Shown here in pieces: positions 10,324 to 21,694 of a stretch of 64,000 bases of DNA. The notes under the pieces are model-generated. The model was given only the letters and a program-made list of their open reading frames with translations. It had not been told where the DNA came from and did no database searches. Each line of letters opens with the position of its first letter. Positions within the stretch are counted from its first letter, which is position 1. The stretch lies in NCBI GenBank assembly GCA_922989275.2, contig OV277866.1, positions 32,257,246 through 32,321,245 of the forward strand, given 5' to 3'. Made by a program: the position numbers and the translations under genes. This DNA is from Gari tellinella (Eukaryota > Mollusca > Bivalvia > Cardiida > Psammobiidae).

Positions 10324-11520
10324 AAGGGGAGATATGCACGGAGAAACAGAGACAACTACAACTTAGAGAGATATAAACCTATACAAAGAGACAGACAGAT
10401 CGACGGACAAGTCAGATATACAGACACACAGACATACAGACAGACACAGACAGATAGAAAGACAGAAAGGGGAGACATTTACAGATACCGAGATACACAG
10501 AGACAAAGCAGGTGATACTTAAGTCAAGACAGATAGCAGACAGACAAACACAAACTGATAGGGAGGGAGAGCGAGATGGAAAGAGAGATAGAGATATTGA
10601 GAGACATGCAGGAGGACAAAACAGAGATACAAAAGACATACAGTGGAGAAATCGTTATTCTTTCCCGTTTAAACGGAAACGAAACGCACACGCAAAGTAC
10701 TAAAATGTAGAAAATGACATTTTTTCACAATTCTGAATATTGGTTTTAACCTGGACGGCAAACAGTGTGGAGCCTGATCAGACGCCGGGTTACCCGGCGT
10801 CTGATCTGGCTCCAAACTGTTTGCATTGGAAATAATAGATTTAGCGTAAACGCGTTTATTGGGAAAGAATAACGTTTTCTCCACTGTACCGACACATGCA
10901 GAAATACATCAAGAGAGGGGATATGGGACAGAGCCAGAGAGAGGGACAGAGGCAAATATACTCTCAAAGGTAGAAACAACTAAAATGATAGGCAGACATA
11001 CATACAGTCAATACAGAAAGACGGACATAAATTTACACACACACTAACAGACAGACAGATAAACAACAAAACAGACACAAACAGATACAGAGAGAGGGGA
11101 GATAGAGATACACATAGAGACACAGAGAGACATACAGACAAACAAGGCGGTCAGTTCAGACAGACAAGAAAGAGTACAGATAAATAGGCAGACAGAAAGA
11201 CAGACAAACGGACGGAAACATAGACAGAGAGACATACACATAAGAATTAAACGACAGAGAAAAAGAAAACGAAATACAGATAGGAAAACAGACAAATTAA
11301 GAGAGACACACCAACACCCACATAGCCAAACACACAGACAGACAGAGTCGGTCATAGAGAACTTGGAAATAGAGACAGACAGAGGAAGAGACAGGCAGAC
11401 ATGGGCGCAGATACAGACAGCCAGACAGAGGCAAAGATAGACTGAGACAGCCAGACATAGACTTTCATAAGACACAGAGACAGCCAGACAGAGAGTCTAA
11501 AATAGATATAAAGACATACG
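10275..11520. repeat. Degenerate GACA/GA-rich simple-repeat array
   Basis: Imperfect GACAGA, GAGAGACA and ACACAGAC units extend for over 1 kb, with a (GA)n core near 10290-10325. The array is interrupted by an intact A element. Long open frames in several registers are products of the simple repeat, not genes. Confidence 0.9.
10641..10886 (+). mobile_element. A-family MITE inserted in the GACA array
   Basis: TA-flanked; ends CAGTGGAGAAATCG and CGTTTTCTCCACTG; hairpin from about 10759. The simple repeat continues on both sides, so this insertion is younger than the array. Confidence 0.93.
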
Positions 11521-11886
11521 AACATACAGACAGCTGAAAAGAGCCATACTAAAAGAAAAAGATAGAAAGAGAGCAAATGTAAGCCAGGTCGCGCTATAGC
11601 ATGATATAAATTAACCAATGACCCAATAAATGTACGCCTCTAATTTATTCCTGCATTAAAAAAACGGAATGGCTATTGACAGTCGACTGTCACTAGCGCC
11701 TTCCTTAACAAAAATAGTTTTCCTTTATACAATCATAAATGTGTACCATTAGAATTTAAGATAGGTGCTATATCATTATATAGCCTGAAGGCACATTCTG
11801 CTTTACTTTCAGCCTGCTTTAAGAGTTCACCTTTAAATGGCCACATATCTTCAATACAAGAAACAGACTAGTTACATGTAAAACAT
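11521..11886. repeat. Class II hairpin fragment in otherwise plain sequence
   Basis: AAGGCACATTCTGCTTTACTTTCAGCC (about 11789-11815), followed by TGCTTTAAGA, is one arm of the E-type hairpin; the other arm is missing. The rest shows no recognisable feature. Confidence 0.55.
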
Positions 11887-11888
11887 GG

Positions 11889-11960
11889 GTTACCACGTTT
11901 TACCTTTGGAATATGGGTATGTTCGAACTATATCGAGTTCGAATGATCGAGTTTAGACTG
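11889..11960 (+). mobile_element. P-family MITE, right half
   Basis: GTTACCACGTTTTACC...GGGTATGTTCGAAC...ATCGAGTTTAGACTG followed by TA is the right arm and terminus of the P family (complete copy at 60677-60870). The left half is absent. Confidence 0.7.
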
Positions 11961-11986
11961 TACTATCAAAAAATGGGTGTACTTAA

Positions 11987-12873
11987 GGGTGTACATGTAT
12001 CAATGTCATGAATTTGGGACATTTTCAAAGTATATGAAAACACTCTATGATGCTTTTGTATTGAAGAGCTATTTAAGATGAATGAAAAAATAGAAATAGT
12101 GTACATTTTGGTAAACAACAGTTGGCACTACAGCCATGTAAAATTTACCCCACCCACTTCCTCTTATTTTGTCCTTTTCAAACAGCCCGTTTCAATAAAA
12201 TCCATTTTAAATGAAGACAAAAATGATAATTTGGTTTTGTGTTGTTTATTTGCTATCTTTAGTAGTATTTCTTCATACAAAAACTAATTTAAGAAAAAAA
12301 AGGCACCAAATGTGAAATTTATTAAGCTCTAAATATCATCGATATGGTACTTTTTTGTAAATTTTGTAAGGGGAGATAACTCTTTTTACTTTAATATCTC
12401 ACAATTTTCAACACTGACCTTTCAATTTCTTTTCATATTTTGAACTGCCTTAATTAGCATGGTCATCATCTGGTAGAATATAAGAAAACGTTTAATACTA
12501 GAACTATTTCATTTTCAAACTGTTTTACTTTTTTTCATTAAATAAAAAAATCTGGTGCCTGTTTTGTCTAAATTTGGTTTATATATGTGAAAATACCACC
12601 ATAGACATGAAATAAATAAAGAAAACCCAAATTATCATTTTTGTTTTGTTTTGAAATAGATTTTACTGAAGCTTGTACTCTGAATGGGTAAAATTTGAAG
12701 AAAAAAATCCAAATTTGACATACCTTTTTCAAATCGCTGTAGCTCAAAAAAAGGACACCACCATATATATTTTTTTTGATTTTGTCATTCATCATAAACA
12801 GCTCTTCCAAAAAAACAATATTAGAAAAAAAGTTTGATACTTTGAAAAATTGGCTTATGACATTTATACACCC
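11987..12873. mobile_element. T element: 887 bp, TTAA-flanked, very long inverted arms
   Basis: TTAA flanks both ends (11983-11986, 12874-12877). Terminal repeats GGGTGTACATG and CATTTATACACCC extend into imperfect arms of roughly 300-400 bp: AGAGCTATTTAAGATGAATG at the left matches CATTCATCATAAACAGCTCT reversed at the right, and GACAAAAATGATAATTTGG recurs as its complement. The centre (about 12300-12540) is AT-rich. No ORF is recognisable, so the element is non-autonomous. Confidence 0.8.
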
Positions 12874-12971
12874 TTAATGTCCAGCTTATTAGATACTTCA
12901 AAGGGGCATTCCTTTTTTCTCCGATATAGTCTAGTCCATATTTGACTATTTGGGGTTGTTTATAACAATAA

Positions 12972-13158
12972 TGTCGAACTTCGATATCTCGAACTCGCTT
13001 ATCTCGAACTATCCGATAGTTCGACATATGAACTGCATTATTTCATGCTCGGTTAAGTCGAACAAACCCATATTTCAAAGTTAAAACGTGGCTTAGCCAC
13101 GTTTTAACTTCGAAATACGGGTATGTTAGACACAACCGATTTGAGATATCGAAGAGTA
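12972..13158 (+). mobile_element. P-family MITE, near-complete
   Basis: GTCGAACTTCGATATCTCG at the left pairs with TTTGAGATATCGAAG at the right, with a central TTAAAACGTGGC/GCCACGTTTTAA hairpin. The terminal CAGT and ACTG are eroded. Confidence 0.75.
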
Positions 13159-13463
13159 TATTGCAAAAGTACAAACAGTGTAGACTTTGATCAGAGCAAC
13201 CGTTTTCATAGGACAGTCGTACCTTTCGTACGAATGGTAAAATCTTTCTTTTACAACAAAATAATTGTACTAATTATTAGATGATTAATACAGGTGACTG
13301 CTTAAAGCAAGGGGACGGTAAAACAGACTGTCTAACGCCCGTTCTCTAATAGAATGTGTATTTGTGAACCTGTAGGGGAAGGACCGACTGTAAGTTGGTA
13401 GAACTTGTTGCCCAACCCCATTTTATGTATATAATTGAAGTAAAATATGTTTAAACTAAACTA
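13159..13463. other. Fragments: class I arm and LINE-like tail
   Basis: ACAAACAGTGTAGACTTTGATC (13170-13191) is a single C/D-type hairpin arm. GTAAAATATGTTTAAACTAA (about 13440) is the recurring retroposon-like terminus, preceded by GTTGCCCAACCCCATTTTAT. No gene was recognised. Confidence 0.4.
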
Positions 13464-13556
13464 CAGTAAAACAGAAAGCTCATTTAAGCTTGCTTTAAGC
13501 TGTCATCTGTCTTTTTCAGCCTTCGTTTAAGTGGTAGTAATAGAGAGATTTTACTG
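13464..13556 (+). mobile_element. H-family MITE, short/left-truncated
   Basis: CAGTAAAACAGAAAGC (class II stem) runs to the family right end GTAATAGAGAGATTTTACTG followed by TA. The left part of the element is missing; TA precedes 13464. Confidence 0.6.
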
Positions 13557-13582
13557 TACACTGTTTGTAACGGAAGCATATA

Positions 13583-13828
13583 CAGTGGAGAAAACGTTAT
13601 TCTTTCCCAATAAACGCGTTTACGCTAAAACTATTATTTCCAGGGCAAACAGTTTGGAGCCAGATCAGACGCCGGGTAACCCGGCGTCTGATCAGGCTCC
13701 AAGCTATTTGTCACTCAGATAAACATCAATTGTCAGAATTGACTATAATTTGTACTTTTCCATGTTAAAGTGATTTGCGTTTGCGTTCGTTTGCGTTTAA
13801 ACGGGAGATAATAACGCTTTCTCCACTG
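13583..13828 (-). mobile_element. A-family MITE, complete
   Basis: TA-flanked, 246 bp, minus orientation; ends CAGTGGAGAAAACG and CGCTTTCTCCACTG. Hairpin from about 13643 with a GCCGGGTAACCCGGC centre. Confidence 0.93.
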
Positions 13829-14660
13829 TAATTAGAGGCATTTGAGTGAATATTAAAGTTCAAAACACAACTTTTTGAATATTTTTTTGTATTCATAAAA
13901 AGACCCCACTTCAATCAGGCAAAATAAAAAAAAAATTCCTGTGCTTCCGGTAACCCGACCGACCCTAGCTTTTCCCTACTACCCTAAAAGGTTGTTTTTT
14001 TACATTTTTCGAAAAATGTTTCAGCGAATGTCGAAAATCTTTGCTTCGAATGTGACAGGTGTTTTTACAGAGCGTGTAATAGAAGCTTTTCTCCACTTAA
14101 TTGTTTATAAAGCTACTTTATAGTCGTTTAAGTGTTTAAAAATTAATTGTTCAATAAGATTTAGCAAATATCTATGTGAAATTTGATCTAAGTCTGTCAT
14201 AAAGTACCTTCCTTGCACATATGAAGGAAAAACAATTATGATCTGCTAGTTAATTAATCATTGACACATTCAACATACAAACAACACATTTCATTGAAAC
14301 AGTTGATATGCATTTAACACATTTCAAAACTTAATTAACTCAATTTATCATAATTTTATAAGATACTATAAAGTATTTTGCTGTTTTGGTACATCAATAT
14401 TGATCAACGATTATACCAGTTTAGATCTTAAAGGTAATTCTGGAAACGGGACCTACAAATAGAATCAACAATTAATTTTGAATGGATATTTATTATAGTG
14501 TTTATGAATAACCATAAGGCTATGCACAATAAAGTACTAAAATACAAAGTAAAGTTTTTGATGTATTAATATCATTATATAAAATACTCCATCAGAAAGT
14601 AAAATATAGAATCTCTACTATTATATAAAAAAAATCGTCGCTAGGACTCAACTCAATGTG
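13829..14660. other. No recognised feature
   Basis: AT-rich sequence with several A and T runs. The open frames are short and show no domain. No repeat shared with the rest of the window was noticed. Confidence 0.45.
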
Positions 14661-14664
14661 TTAA

Positions 14665-14920
14665 CCCCTTCACTGCCATGCCATCATCAGTTATGAACAA
14701 TCATCATCTCTTTTTTAACTCTAAGAGAACCGAGACACGTGTCCTGTGCAAACAATGTAGACCCTGATCATATGGATCCTTCAGGAGTCCTCTGAGCATG
14801 GTCTGCACTGTTTGCCATTTTCCAATACATTGCTTAAATCAACCTTTAATAGTCAAATATGGACTAGACTTTATTTGAAATTGGATTTTTCCATTAAAAG
14901 TTTCAGGGGTGGATGACTGA
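14665..14920 (-). mobile_element. D-family TTAA element, degenerate
   Basis: TTAA (14661-14664) plus CCCCTTCACTG, a hairpin at about 14748-14816 (CAATGTAGACCCTGATC / GGTCTGCACTGTTTGCC) and TTTTTCCATTAAAAGTTTCAGGG (about 14889-14911) match family D in reverse. The right TTAA is lost. Confidence 0.55.
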
Positions 14921-15294
14921 AACTTAGATCCGCCAGTGGATAATGTGTGTAATGACGGTGTATTGATTTTCACTGATCTCTTTCTCGTAATTATCATTTC
15001 CAACTCACAGTTTTTATCGAGTAAAAGCGCGGAAATGATAAAGTGTTAATAGGAGCGGGCCATTAATTTTATGGCATGAACTAAGACTCATAAATACTCT
15101 AATAAGTGAGGGGTGATATATAATTCATGACACAAATTATTGACTGTCACGTTAAATGGCAAATTATATGACCACGATTCTCAAGTTTGATCTAGGACTG
15201 CGTTTGGTATGGGGAAATTGTTAAACTCCCTAAAATCAAGTAAATCCCTTTCTTTTAACCCCATTTCTGTCTAACTTCGAGAAATTGTTTTATT
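14921..15294. other. No recognised feature
   Basis: Unique AT-rich sequence between two hairpin elements; nothing identified. Confidence 0.4.
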
Positions 15295-15295
15295 T

Positions 15296-15363
15296 GCAAA
15301 CAGTTTGGATCGTGATCAGACGCCGCGTAACGCAGCGTCTGATCAAGAACCAAACTGTTTGAG
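15296..15363 (+). repeat. Class I hairpin, B type
   Basis: GCAAACAGTTTGGATCGTGA / TCAAGAACCAAACTGTTTGA with a GCCGCGTAACGCAGC centre. Element ends were not identified. Confidence 0.75.
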
Positions 15364-15540
15364 ACTCGTTTCAACAATTCCTATATCAAAATATGTAACA
15401 TTTAAACCTGATGTAACATAGTTACTTTATAGCAGCCGACAGAAAATGCTATCTGCACAAGCATTATCTGTTCGGGATGTATCTTTAGCATTATGTTACT
15501 AAATTTAAATATTACTCAATCTACGTCACGCATTCTTGAA

Positions 15541-16077
15541 TGTGCGGGGGATTACGAAAGGTCAAACTACGTCACAGATTACTAAGACTTTGGTAACTCC
15601 CCTTATCCCGGAAAAGGCAACTTCCTGTCATCCCACGCTTTCGTTATGAAAATGTTACGTCAATCGACTAGGTTAATTACATATCTGGTTATGAGCCGGG
15701 GATAGATTCCCATATTAGGGAGCCAGAGACCGTAAGACTACGCCTGGTTACCTTGCTAGGACGAGGCTGGAATGTGCTTATGTAGCTCTAATGTTATTCA
15801 TTCGAGTTCCTACAGACTGTTTATAAAGAGCCTGCGCGCTCTGTGAGAGTAGAGAGACCTTGCGGTTGTAGTTGGAATAGAAAGGCGAACTGTACGGCTT
15901 GTAAAGACAAGAACTGGCGAGATGTAGGGATACAGTTATAACAGAACTTGGAGAGATGTAGGGGTGAAGTTAAATATGCTGGTTTATAGAGACTGTGCGT
16001 AGGAACACTTTAGGAAATAAAAGTTAACAGAAGCGTTTGCCTTGTTATAAAACAGATCCATGAACCTGGGTTACACA
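15541..16077 (+). mobile_element. Possible solo LTR
   Basis: The segment starts TGTG and ends CACA. It contains TATAAA (15822), a CTGCGCGCTCTGTGAG stretch just downstream, and AATAAA (16016) about 60 bp before the end, which is the usual order of an LTR. Its base composition is less AT-rich than its surroundings. No target-site duplication is visible and no second LTR lies in the window, so an ordinary host promoter region is an alternative. An alternative 5' end is the TGTAAC at 15394, which would pair with GTTACA at the right end. Confidence 0.35.
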
Positions 16078-16219
16078 ACGCGAAGTCTCCTTAAAACATC
16101 GGACTATGCTACACTGAGAAATAAGAGGACGTCACTTTATTTTATTTATACACGATGAACCCTACGTTTACCTGAGTAGACCAAGTGAAACTGTTAACTG
16201 ACCCTTGAAATTATATTTT

Positions 16220-16289
16220 AAAGCAGGCTGAAATTAAAGCAGAATGCGCTGTAAGGCGCATTCTGCTTTTCTTACAACCTGCTTTAAGT
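16220..16289 (+). repeat. Class II hairpin, E type
   Basis: AAAGCAGGCTGAAATTAAAG / TTTTCTTACAACCTGCTTT arms surround GAATGCGCTGTAAGGCGCATTC. Flanking E-family ends were not found. Confidence 0.75.
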
Positions 16290-16632
16290 GATCGCGCTTG
16301 AAAAATAAAAAAAATGGAATTCTTAGAATTTTCCGGATCAACTTATGGCAGCTCTAAATAAAATGTAGAACATTATGACCATTTGAAATGTCTAACGATT
16401 TATCCAAATCTGAGCAGCAAATATTTTGAAGCCGGATCAGACGGCGGGTCACATGTACCCAGAAATAATAGTTTAAGTGTAAATGATATTATAGGGAAGA
16501 ACCAGAAATGGGTGTCAAAGCCACCTGATGCTCGCCTGTTTAAAATTTTAATTCATCTTGTATCGAAACCAAATCAATTTTCAGTTTAGAAAGATTATTC
16601 AATGAATAGTGAGTCTTAGTCTAGTTATATTA

Positions 16633-17405
16633 AACTTTAAAATAACCCGTCCAAAAACTTTAATCTGGTGATTTGTTTTCAAAACAACTAAGTTCAAAAC
16701 ATGTCAAAAATTGAAAGAAATTAAAATCATTACTTTTTTTAATTTCAATTTCATTACCTCAATGATTGTTCCCAAATGAAGCTCAAAACAAAATGCCAGC
16801 ATCCTAGCACACATATTCAACTTTAAAACAACCTGTCAAATAAACTTTAACCTGGTGATTGTAGTAAAAAACATGTCTAAAACATGTCAAATATTGACAA
16901 ATATAAAAATAGTTTTTTTTTCAAATTCCAACTTCATAAAATCAATGTTTGACCCCGAAAGAAGCTTGATTCAAAATTTCAGTACTCTGGCACCAATATT
17001 AAACTTTAAAACAACCCGTCCAAAAAACTTTAACCTTGTGATTTGTAGTAAAAAAACCTAAGTCCAAAATATTTTAAATATTGACATAAATTGAATTTAT
17101 TTCAAATTCTAACTTTATAACATCACTGATTAACCCCAAATTAATCATCATACAAAATTTCAGTAACCTAGCACAAATATTAAGCTTTATTACAACCCGT
17201 CCAAAAAACTTTAACCTTGTGATTTGTAGTAAAAAAACCTAAGTCCAAAATATGTCAAATATTGACATAAATTGAAATTATTTCTAAATTCCAACTTTAT
17301 AACATCACTGTTTAACCCAAAATTAATCTTCATACAAAATATCAGCACCCTAGCACAAATATAAGCTTTAAAACAACCCGTCCAAATAACTTTAACCTTG
17401 GCCAC
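16633..17405 (+). repeat. About 183-bp tandem satellite, 4.2 units
   Basis: The landmark AACCCGTCC (with variants) recurs at 16645, 16831, 17014, 17195 and 17376, giving periods of 186, 183, 181 and 181 bp. Units share ACTTTAACCTTGTGATTTG and CATCACTG-type phrases. The array ends abruptly before CACATTCAAGCTCACGC. Confidence 0.9.
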
Positions 17406-17462
17406 ATTCAAGCTCACGCTCACTCACGCTAACGGCGGGGGTATGACATTAGCTCTAGGTCC

Positions 17463-17600
17463 AAGGTTATAAAGCTTTTCAGTTGAGTCTAAAGTTGTTC
17501 TCAAACATTTGATCGTTCAGATTTGAGCCTAGTCTCAAATCTGACCAATAAAATGCTTGAGAACTTACTTAGACTCAGCTCAAACGCTCTATAACCCTGA
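17463..17600. mobile_element. Foldback N-like element
   Basis: AAGGTTATAAAGC and GTTGAGTCTAAAG pair with CTTAGACTCAGC and GCTCTATAACCCT; the inner stem ATTTGAGCCTAGTCTCAAAT forms the tip. Its outer AGGTTATAAA matches the outer end of the N elements at 44080 and 51404. Confidence 0.65.
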
Positions 17601-17934
17601 ACCCTGCTGTTTTAAGAACAGGCGAGCTACAAATATCTTCTCTGCTGTACAATTTGAGGCGAAGAGAAAGACGGCACAAAATACACTAACTTGACATCTA
17701 ATCAAATACAGGACCAGATTACATCAGGGGACTGAGACGCCTGCACCGAACCACAGACTCGTCTGCCCGCAACAAAATTGTCCTCTGCTTCAAATGTTGA
17801 CATTTTGGTTTCAAACTCCGACCACTAAACCGTATCACTATTGACTTCGATTAAGCCAAAGGGGAATGGCTATTTCTAACCTGTTGTACTTGACTGTATA
17901 TAGAGTTTAAAGTTGATATCTATTTTGTTTTACA
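17601..17934. other. No recognised feature
   Basis: Unique sequence; no repeat or coding signal identified. Confidence 0.4.
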
Positions 17935-18291
17935 AAGCGTTCCCTCCCTACAACGACCCTCCCAACAACGAATTCCTCTCTACAACGACGCTTGCCGCTG
18001 TTCTCCAAGAAAACATTAATGTCCAACCTTTTCATGGCTGCAATACCGTCTGCTTGAAATTGCCGTCTGTTGTTTTTCTCAAAGTTACATAATGGACATT
18101 TTGACAGAAAAAAAACTTAATGTCAAGTGACAAACAGCTTGAATCCAGATCAGAAGCCGCGTTACGCGGCGTCTGAACAGGATTCAAGTTGTTTGCAAAT
18201 GTAAGCCAATGTCCCTCCCTATAACGACTCCCTCCGAACAATGAACACAAATTTCGTATCTCCTTGGTGTCGTTGTAGAGAAGGAACCCTG
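17935..18291 (+). mobile_element. G-family element
   Basis: Left end GCGTTCCCTCCCTACAACGA; right end GTCGTTGTAGAGAAGGAACCCTG followed by TA. Two GTCTGC/GTCTGT motifs (about 18046-18072) precede the class I hairpin at 18130-18198 (CAGCTTGAATCC arms, GCCGCGTTACGCGGC centre). The family layout (ends, CGTCTGC motifs, hairpin) is the same as at 24335-24665. Confidence 0.8.
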
Positions 18292-18434
18292 TACAGTATA
18301 TATTAGAGGTGTTCGTTTCTTTCCCTCTCTGGTGATGACTGAAAAAGCGGCCAATGAGGAATCAATACGAGTTTCCCAGAGAATTTATGGTGCGTATATG
18401 GACTAGTGCATTAATGGCTAGGTTGTTTTTTGTT

Positions 18435-18518
18435 CAGTGGAGAAAACGTTATTCTTTCCCATTTAAACGCAAACGAAACGCAAACGCACGGCAATAAAAT
18501 GTAGAAAATGACAACTTG
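18435..18518 (+). mobile_element. A-family MITE, left-end fragment
   Basis: CAGTGGAGAAAACGTTATTC through AAAATGTAGAAAATGACAAC, then the family sequence stops before the hairpin. TT rather than TA precedes it. Confidence 0.75.
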
Positions 18519-18741
18519 ATGACAAGTCTAAAGATTTATTTTAGAGCCGCATTGTGTTTTTGGGAAACCTTCATAAAACGGTTGTTTGGGATCCCATTAG
18601 AACTACATGGGACGTGATTCTTTCATAAAAAGCGGCTTTATCTAAGAAATTCGCTTTTAAATTTTTATTTATAATTTTTTTGTGCTAGCACAATTTAAAG
18701 AGCCTCCTTGTGAATGGAAAGAAGGACAACTCTGTAAATAC

Positions 18742-18930
18742 AGGGCTCCAGATAACGGAAGTATTTCGATTACTAAACTCTTTATTTCTGCTTTTAAACC
18801 CAATGGTGTCATACTCATTAGAATCGTCTCGAAGAGACGGTTTAATCAGTAGTAACACCGTAGCATTCGGTGCTGAAATGAGTGAGAACATGTTGGATTT
18901 GTTCAGTTTATTCCTCTTATCTGGAGCCGG
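18742..18930. mobile_element. J-family inverted-repeat element
   Basis: AGGGCTCCAGATAACGGAAG at the left and CCTCTTATCTGGAGCC at the right form terminal repeats; TAAACTCTTTATTTCTGC and GGTGCTGAAATGAGTGAGAA recur in the copies at 39564 and 40218. About 190 bp, no coding potential. Confidence 0.75.
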
Positions 18931-18948
18931 ATGAAATGAAGAATTTAA

Positions 18949-19135
18949 CCCTTATTCTGCTGCTAAGACGTCTGCTTTGACATTGTCGTGTGCAATATTT
19001 GTTCAGTTTAGATTTATGCATATTTTTGATTAAACAAACCTTAAGACGAGTGTCAAACAGTTTGGATCCAGATGAGACGCCGCGTTACGCGGTGTCTGTT
19101 TTAGAGTCAAACAGTTGCGACCAGTAGGCACAGGA
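18949..19135 (+). mobile_element. B-family element, partly decayed
   Basis: TTAA (18945-18948), CCCTTATTCTGCTGC, ACGTCTGC and GTCGTGTGC motifs, then a hairpin at 19052-19117 whose right arm has mutated to CTGTTTTAGAGTC. The layout matches the copy at 52198. Confidence 0.65.
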
Positions 19136-19204
19136 TTTAACTATGAGATAAGGTCCCCACGTGTAAACAATTAATCACGGTGGTAAACGTGTACAATCCA
19201 ATAC

Positions 19205-21275
19205 GGGGGATCTTGCTGAAAATGACTGTTTCAGCCTTGTCTTCTCTCTAACTCAACCACCTATTTTTGGATCTTCACCAAACTTGCTATAAATGTTTAT
19301 TAGTATAGAATCTAGCTCAATTTTGATAACTATTAAAGTCGCATTAGGCATGTCTGAGTTATTGCCCTTGAATAATTAAAAAATGACTGTTTCAGCCTTT
19401 TCTGCTCTCTAACACAAACACTTTTTATTGGATCTTCACCAAACCTGCTGGCATTGTGTATTTGTTTTAAATATACATTGTAGATCAAGACAAAAAACGA
19501 ATACAGCTGACTGAAAATCCTTTAAGAGGTAAAGGAGGTATGGAGTAGTCATTTATTACTTTACTTATTACCAACACGGCCAAGATGAAGCACATGCAAC
19601 TATTGACCAAATAGTTGGTTTAAATAGAACAAAAACAGTTCCTGTTACAGAGTTGACAGGGCTAAAATAAGGATGAAATAGCAAATTTTTAATAATTGAA
19701 GAACCGTAACTCCAACATGCCTTCGGCGATTTGGGTATTCATAGAACTGGACTAAGTTTTTATCCAATATTATTTTCAGCAAATTTGGTGAAGATCCAAT
19801 TAAAACCGTTTGAGTCAGAAAGCTGACAAGCCTGAAGTATGCAATCTATAATCATTCAAGGGCAATAACTTCAACATGCCTTGTGCGATTTTGGTAGTTA
19901 AGATTATGAACTTGATTTTATATTAATAAACATTTTCAACAAGTTTGGTGAAAATCACAAAAAAGTTATTTGTGTTAGAGAGCAAAAAATGGTGAAACAG
20001 GTATTTCTAAATACATAAAGGACAATTACTCAGACATGCCTTATGCGATTTAAGTAATAATCAAACTGAACCTAGATTTTGTATAAATAAAGAATTTCAG
20101 CAAGGTTTTGTTAAGATCCGAAAAGAAATGTTTGTGATAGAGAGCAAAAAATGCTGAAACATTAATTTTTAATAACTAAAGGGCAAAAAACTCAGACATG
20201 CCTTATGCGATATAAGTACTATTCGAACTGGAGATATATTTTATATTTATAAACTTGTTCAGCAAGTTTGGTGAATATCCGATAAAATCTGTATGTGTTA
20301 GAGTGCAAAAAAAACCTGAAACAGTCATATTTTAATAATTAAAGGACAATAACTCAGATATACATTATGCGATTTTAGTAATATTCAAACTTAATCTTGA
20401 TTTTATTTTAATAAACATTTTCAGCTAATTGGGTGAAAATCAATAAAAAGCATTTATGTTAGAGAGCAAAAAATGGTGAAACAGTCCTTTTTAATACATT
20501 AAGGGCAATAACTCAGACAATCATTATGGGATTTTAGTAATAATCAAACTGGACCTAGATTTTATATAAAAAAAGAATTTCAGAAAGTTTGTAGAAGATC
20601 CGATGAAAACTCTTTGTGTTAGAGAGCAACAAAGGCTGAAACAGTCATTTCTAATAATTCAAGAGCAATTACTCCGACATTCCTTATGCGATTTTACTAG
20701 TATTCAAATTTAACCATGATTTAATATCAATGAAAATTTTCAGCAAGTTTGGTGAAAACTCAATAAAAAGAATTTGTGTTAGAGATAAAAAAAACTGGCT
20801 GAAAACAGTCATTTTAATACATAAAGGGCAAAAAAACTTAGATATGCCTCATACGATTTTAGTAGTTAGTAGTAGATTTTATACTAATGAACATTTTCAG
20901 CAAGTTTTGTGAAGATAAATTTATTTGTGAAAGAGAGCAATAATTGCTGAATCACTCATTTTTAATACAAAAATGGCAAAAACGCAAACATGCCACATGC
21001 GATTTTACTAGTAATCAAACTGGACCAAGATTTTATAATAATAAACAATTTCAGTAAGTTTGGTGAAGATCAACTAAAAAATGCTTGTTTTAGAGAGCAA
21101 AAAATGCTGAAACAGTCAACTTTTAATACATAAAGGGCAAAACGTCTTACATGCCTTATTCGATTTAAGTAGAAATTTAACTGTACCTAGATTTTATATA
21201 AAAGAACATTTAATGCAAGTTTGGTGAAGATCCGATAAAAACTCTTTGTGTTAGAGAGCAAAAAGGGCTGAAACA
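19205..21275. repeat. About 160-bp satellite, about 12 units, internally inverted
   Basis: Two units at 19219 and 19380 read ATGACTGTTTCAGCC. From about 19680 to 21275 units read the opposite way (GCTGAAACAGTCATTTTTAA), at about 19990, 20148, 20310, 20468, 20628, 20790, 20940, 21100 and 21255. Each contains AACTCAGACATGCC, TATGCGATTTTAGTA and AGCAAGTTTGGTGAAGATC. The switch point is a non-repeat segment at about 19480-19675. Confidence 0.9.
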
Positions 21276-21559
21276 CCGTTGTGACGAAATGTGACTCATT
21301 TTATAGCAATCGTTCGCACCCGGTGATATTGAACCCAGCTGTTTCACGTGCCACTAATCCGTGTGGTAATATTTATGTCAGACGATCTACTTTCGGTTTG
21401 TTATGGTTTTAAATCGCTTTTTTTTTGGTGATTTAGGTCTGTCTTCAATATTTCATAGATCAGTTTGGCCCATTAGAATGTTCAAGCATTATTATTAACC
21501 GTTATTGTTTTTCGCACATTAATAAAAGGTCTGAAAACACAATGGGACTTTAATCTGCG
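21276..21559. other. No recognised feature
   Basis: Unique sequence between the satellite and a MITE fragment. Confidence 0.4.
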
Positions 21560-21694
21560 TGGCAAACAGTTCGAAGCCAGATCAGACGCCGGGTAACCCG
21601 GCGTCTGATCAGGCTTCAGACTGTTTGCACTGGAAATAATAGTTTTAGCGTAATGTTCAGCGTTTATTGGGAAATAATAACATTTTCTCCACTG
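21560..21694 (+). mobile_element. A-family MITE, right half
   Basis: Begins at the class I hairpin (GGCAAACAGTTCGAAGCCAG) and ends ACATTTTCTCCACTG followed by TA. The left third is missing; a TGTTCAG insertion disrupts the GTAAACGCG motif. Confidence 0.8.

Noticed and set aside
10273..11475. Long open frames rich in RDR/SVCL repeats
   Set aside because: They are translations of the GACA/GA simple repeat and of its complement.
12568..12810. 80-codon minus-strand frame within element T
   Set aside because: AT-rich arm of a foldback; the opposite arm has the same phrases without an open frame.
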